Below, one piece after another: positions 10,534 to 22,498 of a DNA stretch of 64,000 nucleotides; the first letter of the stretch is position 1; every line of letters starts with the position of its first letter. This DNA is from Plasmodium malariae (lineage: Eukaryota; Apicomplexa; Aconoidasida; Haemosporida; Plasmodiidae). Under the pieces are notes generated by a model. That model was not told the DNA's origin and searched no databases. It saw only the letters and a list, made by a program, of their open reading frames with translations. Made by a program: the position numbers and the translations under genes. The stretch spans positions 372,001 to 436,000 of the forward strand of contig NC_041778.1 in the NCBI RefSeq assembly GCF_900090045.1, given 5' to 3'.

Positions 10534-12332
10534 AAATTATATTAACTACTGCTTAACTGAAATACTACTCAATTTCAATAGCTTCCGCAAATATTCGAAA
10601 GGAGCTCAGTTTTTTCCTTTTTATTTTCTTTGTTTTTCTTTATTTATTAGCAATATATTTTTTAAACATGAAGAGAACAGAAGGAAATTATTTTACCTTA
10701 ACAAGTAAACATAAATGTAAGCATCTCTTCTGTTTAAAAAAAAAAGTGCGTTATGCGTTCATTATACATGCCTCACATATAAAATGTAAATAAATACATA
10801 TTTGCCGAATATATGAATATGCACATATATTTATATATGTATGTATATTATGTATATACGAGTACTCCATTATTTTTTCCTTTCTGTGGAATCACACTGT
10901 AATAAATAAGGCATGTTTTACTTCTACATTTTTTTTTTTTTTTGACTAATGTTAAATAAGGCATTTTTCTGTCACCTTAACATGTTCATAAATTTTAAAC
11001 ATAAAAAATGAAATGAAGTCTTTTTTTTTTTTTTTAATTTTTCCCTTCCATAAATTTCGTAAACAAGTAATTTTAATTGTTTACATTTATATATATATGT
11101 ATATTTTTATATATATATATGTATATTTATATGTATGTTCATTTATATAAGTATATTTATACATATTTAGCAAAGGCTGCTACTGTAATCTATATATATG
11201 TATATTTTACATTTATATAAATTATGAATTAACATATAATATTAAAGATTTATAAAAAAAATATAATGTTTTCTCTGTTATTCTCGATTTTTAATTTCTG
11301 TAAGTTCTACAGAATTTTATTCTTTTTGGAAGCATATAATCTATATATATATGTATGTATAATTATATATATATGTATAAATACACTTACAAAAATGTAA
11401 ATGTATTGGCTGAACCATGTTCTGCTAAAGAACAAGTTTTGCGTTAAACGATTAGGTAGTTTATATATACATATATTTATTTATATATGTCAACATATTA
11501 CCAAACATTTTTGATTAGCCATTTTGATTGATATAACTCTTCGCGTTGTCATTTTCATTAAGTTCATTTCCGTTACGAACATTTTAATTTTTTAACGTCC
11601 AAGTATATAAACAAACATTATATTTTCCTTCTCATTGTACGTATATGCATATATATATATATATATTTAATTACATTTAGATATGTATAGGTATTTATAC
11701 ATACATATAGATATATTCTAATAAGTATAACTACATATGTACATAATAAAAAAAAAACTTTCAAATTTGTTAGACTTGCTAATTCTATTTATATGTATTA
11801 ATTTACATGATATAAATATTAGTACGTTTTAAAAAACATCGTGTACATTATATACTTATAAATAAAAACGCTATATGTTATATATGCATTACTGATAAAC
11901 CTGTTATGTACATTAATGAACATGTACATGTAAATAAATAGTTTATTTAACACGTTGCTGAATATGTTATATGAGCAACCAAGTAATGTACATTTATTTA
12001 TGTACATTCTTATGTATGTATATATATATATATACATATATATTCAAACTTCTAACAACGACATTTATAAAATAACAGCTAGCTTGATGGACTACCAAAA
12101 TTAGCAGTTTTTATTTATTTTTTTTATTTTTTTTTATTTTTATTTATTTTTTCCATCCCTTTCGCCGTTTTAAACGTTTTCATTGTTTTCAATGTTTTCA
12201 ATGATTTCGATAATTTTACTATTTTTGCTCCGGTCAGTGCTTTCACCTTTTTATTAATTTCGTTTATTTTACGCATTTTATTTTAATTTTTGTTTTTTAG
12301 TTTCAACCCTTCCGCTCATTTCGTGTTATGAG

Positions 12333-12390
<58 letters not shown>

Positions 12391-13021
12391 ATATATATAC
12401 ATGTATATATATATACATGTATATAAAAATGCTTAACTTTTAGAAGATCATAATTGTGGGAGAACGTTCTATCATTTCGCATGAACACATGTACATGTTC
12501 ATAAAAAAAACATGTACAACAAATTAATGACATCAAATAATGTAATTATGTTATTTATAAAATATGTGAACTAGTCATATAACACAAAATTTGGAGTTTT
12601 TTCTTTTCCTTTTCACCCAAATCTGTTTAATCGTAAGAGTTAGCTTAAGGTGGAGTGATTGTGGTGTTGTACGCATATGTGTACGTATATGTATTTAAAT
12701 TAGTACGCATATGTATATATATTTGTAAATATACGGGTAAATAACGCATATGTTCGTAGATAAGTACTTAAAACGTCAGTATTAGAAAGCGTAAAGAGAG
12801 AGTCAACAGGGGAAGGGGGCTAGTGCAAAATAAACAAATTAAAAAAATTAAAGAAATTAAAAAAAATTTTAAAATTAAGTGGAGTGAAAAGATTTAATCA
12901 AATTAAATATTTTAAACAAAAGAAATAATTGAACAAGTGAATTAAGCGAAATATGAAAAACGCAATTTTTTTTTAATTTTTTGTTAAATAATACAAACTG
13001 CGTCACTATGTAACACAGACT

Positions 13022-13155
13022 ATGTATGTATGTATGTATGTATGTATGTATGTATGTATGTATGTATGTATGTATGTATGTATGTATGTATGTATGTATG
13101 TATGTATGTATGTATGTATGTATGTATGTATGTATGTATGTATGTATGTATGCAT
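13022..13155 (+). repeat. TATG microsatellite, about 33 copies
   Basis: An essentially perfect tetranucleotide array (tatg) ends with one tatgca variant. It gives a repeating Met-Tyr-Val-Cys ORF that has no coding meaning. It should be highly length-polymorphic. Confidence 0.98.
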
Positions 13156-13263
13156 GTATTCAACTAGCAGAATTTTCTTTGCCAATTTAAAATTAAAAAA
13201 AAGGTCATTTTATATTTGATGATAAATTATATTACGGCCTTTCGCGCAGAATATTTTGCTTCA

Positions 13264-13337
13264 CTCATTTCGATGCGCATATTTTTAATTTTGCGCAGTT
13301 GATTAATGAGACCCCCAGTTAAAGAATTAACTGGTCT
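13264..13337 (+). ncRNA. Candidate structured RNA: two adjacent hairpins
   Basis: Hairpin 1 pairs CTCATT (13264-13269) with AATGAG (13305-13310) and TGCGCA (13274-13279) with TGCGCA (13292-13297). Hairpin 2 pairs CCAGTTAA (13315-13322) with TTAACTGG (13327-13334) around an AGAA loop, extended by AGA/TCT across a three-C bulge. The island is GC-richer than its surroundings. I matched it to no known RNA family; it is not a recognisable snRNA or tRNA. Strand is unknown, because hairpins read similarly on both. Confidence 0.25.
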
Positions 13338-14123
13338 GCATTTTAGATATATCCATCATCCTTGTGTGTTTTATGTTAATTGATACATTTTATTTTTCTT
13401 GTATATCATTTATGCGTACATGTAAAATACGTATGTAGACGCATGAATTTAATCTTAATTATACTTAATTTATGTTCATTGTCCACGTAATCGTGCTTCA
13501 CAATATCACTGTAAATAATAAATATATATATATATATGTAACTTTAATTTGTAAAGCTAATTCTTTTTTTTCAATTTTTTGTAGAATTTATTTTTTATTT
13601 ATTGTGCTATAGTATTTTATTTTTCATTTAAGGTGGTATCATATTTTATTCTGTATGGTATCTTTTTTTTTTTCTTCCTTTTTTACATTGCTTCGTATGC
13701 ACGTTTGCATGTGAATAAGAGCGTGCGCGCGTCGGCGCGATAAAATTACATATATACATATATACATACGTATATATATATATATATATTGTGTTGTACC
13801 TGCGCATAATGTAATATATTTGATTCAATTTTGTTCAGTTTTGTTCATTTTTGTTGTGTTATCTTACATATTTTTTGTTTTATTTTGTTTCGTTGCACTT
13901 TATCTTATATCTACTTTTTTTTTTCTTTTTTTTCTTTTTTTTCTTTTTTTTCTTTTTTTTCTTTTTTTTCTTTTTTTTTTTTTTTTTTTTTTTTTGTTTG
14001 TTTTTTAAATAAGTGGTGCTTGTATGGGTGGTGTATGTGCACACGCGCACATGTACATATTGCAGCCGCATGAAATAAACAAATTTTAGAGTCATACTTT
14101 TCTTTTTTGAGTAGAGAATAAGC

Positions 14124-16223
14124 GTGCATAATATGGATGAGTCGTATTGTTCTGACGCACCTAGCACGCAAAGAGTAAAGAAGTCAAACGGGACAGGCGA
14201 TATGACTAATTATTTAAATTCAAAGAGAGTTAGCTCAAGCATATCAGAAAAGGTAAATGGTTTTCATAATAATAATCCTCGAATAGATAAACATTATGAA
14301 AAAAGAAAGATGAAAAAGCATGGCAATATACAGGAGTCCAACAATGTAGTAGAAATGCCAAACATAAGCAATAAAAAGGGGGAAAAAGGAAAAAAATATT
14401 CCAATGATTTAAGAAATCATATAAGTGATAAAGAGAATATAAAAAAGAGCAAAGCGAATAAAACAAAAGACAATAATTATAATATTCCCGATGACAACAA
14501 CCCAAATAGCATTAGTAAAAGTAACAACAGGGGTGCTCAAACTCGTACGAAGAGTAATGAAACCAGTGATAGTATAACCAACAGTGTAGTCAATCGGGAT
14601 CACATGACCACGTTCGACAAGCCTAGCAATATGGTCAGAAGTAGCAATACCAATTCAAATAAAGGAGGTAAAGTTGTCAACGGGAACACCGTAAATGCCG
14701 ATAATGCGGCAAATGTTGTTAATGCTTCTAACGGCGTAAATGCCGCGAATACTGCGAATCCTGCGAATATTGCGAATACTGCGAATACTGCGAATACTGC
14801 TTATACCGCTAACGCTGCTAACGCTGCTAACGCTGCTAACCGTGAGAGGGGGAAAAGAGTTAGCAGCAGCAAATGTGAACACACAGTGGGAAACAGCTAC
14901 GATAGGAAACCCCCCGAAGTGGTACCAGATTGCAGGCACAATGAAGAGCTTAAAAATGAAGAAAAATTATTTGAAAATGATGACGAAAGTTGTCAGGAAA
15001 ATAGCTGCTTGCCATACTTGAATGGAAAAGGTGAGGATGCAGGAGAAATGAAAATAAATAAAGAAAAAAAAATTTTAAATAATTTTCAAAATTCATTTAC
15101 AAGATCAGATAGCACAAATAGTAATTTACTTAAAATAAGTCAGAAGAGCGAAGAATGGGAAGATTCCAAAAAATGGAGCTTTTCTCTTCTTTTTACAAGT
15201 ATAAAATCTATGGTTGTACAAAATTATATTTATGTAGCTAAAAAATGCGGAACACCCAACCAGCCAAATAAACCTGGTCCCGTTTTGGCTATAAGTATAG
15301 AAAAAGAAAAACAATGTGAATCAAATAATATAATAGTTCAAACCCCACGTGCCTATGAAAAATATACGCTGACTGGAAAACTGATTCAACATAAAAGTTT
15401 ATATCCATGTACAATTACTTGTATGATATATGGTAGTATAGGTGGTATAGGCAAAGTAGTTATCTTAGGAGAACAAAATGGTTTTGTCTTAATTTATAAA
15501 ATTGAAAAATTTGAATGCATATTAAAATTAAATACGAAGGAGTGCCTTAAGCATTATTTTGCTAATTCAACTACATTTAGAAAAACCATGAGTAATAATA
15601 TGGACATAAAAGGTAGGATAAAAAATTTGTATAATACCAAGAGTGACGAAAATATAAATCGCCTGAACAAGTTCATGCATGATTTGCCGAACAGTAAATG
15701 GGATGATATATATAATGATGAAGATCATAATAATAACAGAGATTTGTCCTATCAAATTTCAAGTATTTCTGTTAAGTCTACTTTTGCTAATTTTATTCAT
15801 TGGGTTATCGCTGGTAATATGAAAGGACAAATATTCGTATGGGAGGTCCCAAGTGGCAGTATCATAAAAATTATTATTAATCCGCACCATATGTTTTGCG
15901 ATATTAAAAACGGTAGAAGTTCCTCGAACGAGGACTACTCTAGTTCAATCGACAGCTGCAGTTACAGGGAAGGGGGGAAGAGTAAGGGGCAGAATAAAGC
16001 GAGAAAAAAAGATAAAGTTAAAGAGAAGGAAAAACATGAATATAAGGTTGACCATAAAGACAAGGTTGATGGTAAATATAAAGTTGACCATAAAGACAAG
16101 GTTGACCGTAAAGACAAGGTTGACCGTAAAGACAAGGTTGACCGTAAAGACAAGGTTGACCGTAAAGACAAGGTTGACCGTAAAGATAAGGATAACCAAA
16201 TGGAGAAGGAAAAAAAAATGAGG

Positions 16224-16254
<31 letters not shown>

Positions 16255-17183
16255 TCCAAGAAGATACACAAAATAGCGAAAAAATGGAAAATGTTCACAA
16301 TCAGAAAGAAGAGGAAGAAATGGAAAAGGACTCGAGTTATACTAGTAATGCAGACAACGAAGAAGACGATAAAGGGACAGTGGATGACCTTACTGAGGAG
16401 GAAAACTCAAGCGACGAGTACTCTTCTCAGAATTATTTAATCGATTCAGATGAATACCAATCCGAAGATTGTGGTAGAAAGAACTTCAAAAAGAAAGAAG
16501 AGAATGGAATGAAAGAAAATGGTCAAAAGAAAACAAAAAAATTAAAAGAATTAAAAAAATCAAAAAAATCAACAAGAACCAAACATGAACAGGAAAAAAT
16601 GAAAGCATCAAATACGTCATACGTATCAGCAATACTAGCAGTTACACACAAATATGAATTATGGGTAGCATTCGGTAATGGTTATATAGCAGTGTATGAC
16701 TTGTATGATTTTCAACTACTTCTTTATACATGTATTTCAAAAAGTCCAATAATGGATGTAATATATTCTAAAATGTTAGATGATGTTTTTTTATTAATTG
16801 GCAATAATTACATAGCTGTATGGGACACGAAAACATTAAAACAAATTAAAAAAATAGCTACTTCACAAATTACAAAAAACTCTTCATTATCTACTCTTTA
16901 TCTGTTAGAACCTCCAAATTCTTGGATTAACAAAAAGATAGTTCTTATAGCTGGGTGTAATGATGGATCTCTATGTGTAACAAATATAACTAAAAAGATG
17001 GATGGTGATTTAACCTTTTCCTATGTTAAAACTTATGATAAACGTTTTGAACCATATGTACCAGTTACCTACATATATATAGAGCCTAGTATTAACGCAG
17101 CCTTTGTCGGTGATGCTAGTGGTATGGTTTTCACTCTGCCCAAAATTCTAAGCACCATAAAATATGACCATGTTTCTAAGTGA
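14124..17183 (+). CDS. WD40-like beta-propeller protein, low-complexity rich
   Basis: This is a 1019-residue single-exon protein. Residues 1-330 are low complexity: Lys/Asn-rich, with an Asn-Ala-Ala type repeat at about 195-240. The remainder shows at least six propeller-like strand groups. These are [18 protein letters not shown] (about 443), [17 protein letters not shown] (about 558), [17 protein letters not shown] (about 844), [16 protein letters not shown] (about 887), [16 protein letters not shown] and [15 protein letters not shown] at the C-terminus. The G-x-I-x-V-W/Y-D pattern is that of WD40 repeats, which act as scaffolds. Between the second and third groups lies a charged insert of about 240 residues with an 18-base (DRKDKV) repeat and a Lys run. 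The start could be the Met at 14124 or the one three codons later (14133). I do not recognise the specific family; a scaffold role is inferred. Confidence 0.75.
16036..16192 (+). repeat. 18-base coding tandem repeat (KDKVDR)
   Basis: About eight units of aaagacaaggttgaccgt lie inside the WD40-like gene, with more diverged units ([11 protein letters not shown]) at the 5' end. Being a multiple of three, the array keeps the frame. It forms a charged, probably disordered loop between propeller blades. Confidence 0.95.
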
Positions 17184-18725
17184 GAAGTATATATATATAT
17201 ATATATATACCCGCCTTTTCTAGGCATATGAATTTGCCCCCTCCCCCCTTGCACATTCGCACCATGTTTTCATAGCCATAAAGAAATGATAAGAAAATGA
17301 TTACGAAACAATAACTAAACAATAAGACAAACATAACACCCTTGACACTTAAGTTCACCGTCCTTTCTTTACTTGTGTAAAACGCATTTTGAATTATATT
17401 TAACGGGAAAGGGTTTTACAGCAGGGAGTATTATATATCGCTTTCATTTATTCACACACGTGTACATTTATGCAACATGTATGTTGTGTGGGCATACATC
17501 TCGAATGTATATATATACATATATATGCTAAATACGAATAATGTGTTTCCAAGTTGTAGAATCAAAAAGAATTCTTAAAATAAAGCAAATTTACAAAATG
17601 ACAAGATGGTTCTATTCTTACCACCCTGAATTGCATTTTTGTATGTGTTACATATTTTGTAGCTCTTTTTTTTTTTTTTTTTTGCAAATGCTTCAGTTTT
17701 TAATAGTTAATTCTCTTTGTGCTTCTCATAATATGGCACAAAATTTTAGCACTTCACGTGTATTATGTGCATTTGCAACTGCGTATATATGTAAGTACGT
17801 ATGTACGCATTTATGCTTGTATTTTTTTTTTTTTTTTTTTTTTGTGTAATCACCGTTTCTTTATTTTTGGCGTTATACCTTCCCTAATATATGCATATAA
17901 ATAAGTAATGCCACACGTACTTCCTTCATAACATATAATCATTGTGCTCACTTATGCGTAATTAGTAATATTATGTACATATTAAGGAAACATATATATA
18001 TATATATATATTTATATATTTATAGTTCCGATAATGTGTAAATGCCTTATTTATTTTTTTTTTTTTATTATAAAAGATAGCCTGTTCTATATTTGTCATT
18101 GGCTAGCTCAAACGAATAAAATAAAACTGAACAAAATGAAATAAAATTTAAACGAAGTAATAATTGTACACAACAATATGAAGTAAAATTAGACATAGCA
18201 AAAATATGCTTAAACGAAGTTTAAGAGTCTCCAATTTTTCGGCAAAAAGGAAAAGAAGCAAAAACACAATCTTTAAAACAAGCGCAAGAGTGGGGATGAA
18301 AAAATGGAAAAATGAACAAGGGCTAATCAAGGCCAACAAAACCGTCTCATTTCTTTTTTATCCCATTTAGTGAATGAACTTATATGTTGGCAGATGAACC
18401 TTTTTAAATTTATAAGCAATTACACATTTTAACTCTTAATGAGGAGAGTAACAATTTCATAACAGAGTAGCCGCCCATAAGGGGCACAAAAAAAAAAATA
18501 AATAAATATGCACATATACATATACATGCACATCTGTAGTTATATACACACATATATATATTCCCATTTTTACTTCATTTAACTATGAAGGGCTCTTCCT
18601 CCCCGTGAAACGGCTCCTATTATGATGGTATTTACCCAAAAGGGGTTCCATAACATGTGTACTTACGTAGTATGTATGTACATTATACAGCATATATACC
18701 TGTACAAGCTCATGCGTGCTTAGAA
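17184..18725. other. Convergent intergenic region
   Basis: This holds 3' flanks of two converging genes, with TA microsatellites, T runs near 17671 and 17821, and an A run near 18488. A short plus-strand series around 17598-17800 has open segments and GTATGT/GTAAGT donors, but I could not complete it into a gene. Confidence 0.65.
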
Positions 18726-19457
18726 CTAAGAGACGCGAAAACCATTGAACGAAAGCTCGTTAATTAAATCCTTTGCCCTTTTCGTCTCGAACGTCTTATA
18801 ATTTCTATAATTTTTAATCTCATTTATTAGGTTAATTTCACATTTCTGCAGGTAATCGATATTAAAATTTTTGTTGTTCTCTTGTTTTGTAACCATTAAT
18901 AATTTTCTCAATTGATTTTGTCTTTTTTTCCTTTCTTTAAATGCGCTAATCCTCTCTTGAGTTATATCTTTCAAGTACTCATCTTTTTTATTCAACCATT
19001 CAGTAAATTTCATTTCTGTATTACTCTTTATATCCATTTGTTTTTCTAATGCTTCTTCAAATTTATTAACCTCTTCTTCTAGTGTATCATGTTCAAATTT
19101 ATTAATTTTTGTCTTGTCTTTTAGTAATTTTAATTTTGTCTCTAATTTGCTTCTTGTTTCTTCCTTAAATTTCTTTTCGCTTCTTTTCATACTTAACTTT
19201 TTTATATTATTACAAATATGCCACTGTAATAAATCTTTCTGTTTTTGCAATAAATGCACTTCTTTTTTTACGAGTTCAAATTGTGCTTCTTCTTTGCTTA
19301 GTAAGTCTTGTAATTCGCTATAATTTTTTACTAAATTGTAATTAGGATTATTAGTCCTTTTCCACAAATCCTCATTTTGTTCATATATTATGCCATTAGA
19401 ATAAAGTGCTCCTTTTGAATCGAGGTACCGTAGCTTCATCATACCTTTTCCCTTCAT
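18726..19457 (-). CDS. Coiled-coil protein of unknown function
   Basis: This is a 243-residue, single-exon protein without low-complexity inserts, which in this genome suggests a conserved core protein. After an N-terminal segment (residues 1-45, with YNLVKNYSEL), nearly the whole length is charged heptad-like helix: leucines alternate with K/E-rich stretches, for example KFKEETRSKLETKLKLLKD and ISAFKERKKRQNQLRKLL. This fits a long coiled coil. It ends with FNGFRVS. No catalytic motif, signal peptide or membrane segment is visible. The start may be Met1 or the MM pair at residues 6-7. A cytoskeletal, basal-body or tethering role would be guesswork. Confidence 0.75.
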   Translation of the reverse strand: MKGKGMMKLRYLDSKGALYSNGIIYEQNEDLWKRTNNPNYNLVKNYSELQDLLSKEEAQFELVKKEVHLLQKQKDLLQWHICNNIKKLSMKRSEKKFKEETRSKLETKLKLLKDKTKINKFEHDTLEEEVNKFEEALEKQMDIKSNTEMKFTEWLNKKDEYLKDITQERISAFKERKKRQNQLRKLLMVTKQENNKNFNIDYLQKCEINLINEIKNYRNYKTFETKRAKDLINELSFNGFRVS

Positions 19458-19958
19458 TTTCTTTTTCTTAATAATAGGAAAAAAGCACCAAAAGTTAATA
19501 TATATGTTCGAAAAAGGCGGCTAAACAAACAGTTGTGTGTAGTTGAACAGTGTGCCGTAAGCAGCAAAAGACACCAAGAAGGAGCATAACTAGGGAAAAA
19601 TAAAGGGAGTGAATATAACATCCAAACCGCATATACGATGAGAGAAAAATAAATGCAAATACTAAACATAAAAAAAATAAAATTTATCCCTTCATTAACT
19701 TACGGAATAGGTGTGTATTCCTTAAAATATAGGAGCAATCGGGCTCTCTTGCGTCTTACAGCAATTAACATACACCCCTTTTGTTAATAAATTATTTACA
19801 GAGTACGCTTTTCAAATATCTCACAAAAAAAAAAAAAAAGTACGCAATTATTTATAAGTACAATGAATTTATCGCTTTTTTACTATAATTATAATTTTAT
19901 TACACATTCAGTTGTTTTAGTTGTTGAACGTTACTATAATGACGGGTTTAAAAATATC

Positions 19959-19989
<31 letters not shown>

Positions 19990-20149
19990 TGTGGCGTATG
20001 CAAATTAAAGAGATGGAAAAAATGGAAAATGGAAATGGAAAATTATTGCACGATTTTATTATTCTTATATATATTTCCGTTTTTTTTTTTTTTTCTTTTA
20101 AACTACCTGAACAGTACATGTTTTTTAAGTAAAACAGCTATTTGTTTTT

Positions 20150-20330
20150 GCTTCTGCTTTTGTATTTTCCTTTGCTTTTGCATTTTCCTTTGCTTTTGCA
20201 TTTTTCTTTGCTTTTGTATTTTCCTTTGCTTTTGCATTTTCCTTTGCTTTTGCATTTTCCTTTGCTTTTGCATTTTCCTTTGCTTTTGCATTTTCCTTTG
20301 CTTCTGCATTTTCGTTTGCTTTTTTTTTTT
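20150..20330 (+). repeat. 18-base tandem repeat (ttttgcattttcctttgc)
   Basis: About ten units with C/T variants lie between two longer direct repeats of about 45 bases (from about 20098 and 20339: aaactacctgaacagtacat and its near copy aaattgcctgaacagtacat). So the array is flanked by a duplicated segment. Confidence 0.9.
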
Positions 20331-21489
20331 TTTTTTTACTTTAAATTGCCTGAACAGTACATGTTTTTTAAGTAAAACAGCTTTTCGTTTTTGCGTTTTC
20401 TTTTACATTCTCTTTTGCCCTTTCTTTTACATTCTCTTTTGCTTTTTCCTTTTTTTTTTCAGCATTAGAAATAGCCAATTTCAACGTCAACACAAAATAT
20501 AATTGCTGTTTCTTGTGTACCAGGAAAAGTACCAAAATTTCTTAGTAGTACAAAAAAAGAAAAAACTTACCAGATTTATGTATGTGTTTGTATATACTTT
20601 AAGTACAAAAATATATGGATATACCCGCATAGGTCCATATAAATGTGTACAGGGAAAAATACGCATATGAAACATCGGAGCACGCGAAACTGTATGGGTA
20701 AAACATTACGTATTTGGATGGCAACCTCATGGTGAAATACTCCTTAACGAAAAAAAGTACCACTAGCTCTAACAGCAGTAGCAGTAGAAATAATAATTTT
20801 TAGCGTATTAATTATTACATTTTACGTTTCCACTAGGCTCTTTTACATGTATTGTTTGAAAGATGCGTGCGTTTAAATATATATATGTACGTTTTTATGC
20901 ATGAACATGTACACATTTTCGCATTATAAAACCTCTAGTGGATGAAACATTGCTCTCTTATATAACATTGACACCCCTCACTCGTTAAATAACTATCATT
21001 CACCTTAAAAGTGTACGCTCATTTTTACATACTTAATATATTGTGATATGCGTTATATTTAAGGCATTCCTACTTATGTAACAAAATTTTTCTAAAACGT
21101 TTGAAATTTATTTCTATATAATGAATATACAAGGAGATATATAATATCCATTTTAAAACGCAAGTAAATTGTGATATATCTGAAAAAAAAATTTATTTTA
21201 CAATTCTTTAGAAATATTAATTTTGCATTTTATTTCTGCCCATGTGGTTTATCGTATACATTTATATATATATATATATTTACGTATGTTTACAGTTTTT
21301 TTTTTTTTTTTTTCCTTGGTTGAAAAATCGAAAACTTCAACTTTTAAACGTCAATCTTTTTTTTTCTTCTTTTAAAAATATATACATGTAAAAAAATTTT
21401 TGAAGTGTTCCTTTTTATAATTGCGCATAAAAGATTACAGAATATTCTATTAATACTATCAATAAATAAAGTGTACATTATTGTAAGAG

Positions 21490-21672
21490 AAAAAAAAAAA
21501 AAAAAAAAAAAGATAAAAGAAAAAGAAAAAAAAAGAAGAAAAAAAAAGAAAAAAGAAAAAAAGAAAAAAAAAGAAGAAAAAAAGAAGAAAAAAGAAAAAA
21601 AAAAGAAAAAAGAAAAAAAAAAGAAAAAAAGAAGAAAAAAGAAAAAAAAAGAAAAAAAAAGAAAAAAAAAGA
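21490..21672 (+). repeat. Pure purine tract (A runs with G)
   Basis: About 180 bases are almost exclusively A and G on the plus strand, mirroring the pyrimidine block at 3956-4133. It could form triplex DNA. The Lys/Glu-rich ORF across it is not a gene. Confidence 0.9.
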
Positions 21673-22498
21673 AAACGCTTTAAATAGAATATTTGCTCTC
21701 ATTTTTTTTTCTTCGTTTCGCTTATTAATATTTTTTATATAATTTTCCCTTCTTTAATTTCACGTATACAAAGATTTTAATTTTGCGCCTTCTACGCAAA
21801 AATTTATTATGTTATGTATTTATGTAAATAATTATATATATTTATACATGTGTATATGTATATAGGTGTATATGTATATATGTGTATATGTATATATGTG
21901 TACATGTATATATGTGTATATGTATATATGTGTATATGCTTATATGTGTATGTGTATATATGTATATACGTGTATATTTATACATGTATACATTTAAGCC
22001 GCACTCTTTTTTTTTTCTATTTTGTTTCTTTAAATACGATTAAAAAAAATACAAATTTTTTGTTTTTTCACTTCAATAGTTCGTTTCATTTATATCCATT
22101 CCGCTGAAAGCATGTTCAAAATGTGTATATAACAAATGAATAAAGAAGAGTGAAATAAGAGAAAATTGTAAAAGTAAAAGAGGTGAAAATTGTGAAATAA
22201 ATGAAAATTGTGAAATAAATGAAAATTGTGAAATAAGCGAAAATAGTGTAAATAATGTAAATAGCAAAATAAAGTGAAGAAATCTAGTATACACATGACG
22301 TACATATATATGTGTATGCATGTGTGCATGTAGGTATATACATATATGTATATGCATATATGTAAAGGGTCGCACTTCTAAGCTTGCTATGTTTGAATAA
22401 GAAGAACCAACCAAATACATATATGTATATATATATATATATATATATACATAAATGGCATAATAAATTAATGCTTCATTAGTTTACTATTATGTATA

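Larger units (their letters stand above)
9720..14123. other. 4.4 kb divergent intergenic region
   Basis: This AT-rich region between two divergent genes should hold both promoters. It contains TA microsatellites, an (aaaatgaaatg)-type array (10364-10533), a long TATG microsatellite (13022-13155), T-rich runs next to the downstream ATG, and a locally GC-richer island at about 13230-13350 that can fold into two hairpins. No protein-coding exon is convincing. Confidence 0.75.
19458..22498. other. 3 kb divergent intergenic region
   Basis: This lies between the starts of the coiled-coil gene (minus) and the RING ligase gene (plus). It contains T runs, an 18-base repeat (20150-20330), a pure purine block (21490-21672), a TATATGTGTA-type array (21850-21990), a GTGAAAATTGTGAAATAAAT array (22150-22260) and TA microsatellites. 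I see no coding exon. Confidence 0.75.

Noticed and set aside
13212..13230. C/D snoRNA C box (TTGATGAT)
   Set aside because: No D box (CTGA) lies within a suitable distance, and there is no terminal stem.
17580..17800. Possible small multi-exon gene starting ATGACAAGATGG
   Set aside because: Donors at GTATGT and GTAAGT look good, but no downstream exon completes it and the convergent setting does not need a gene. It remains uncertain.
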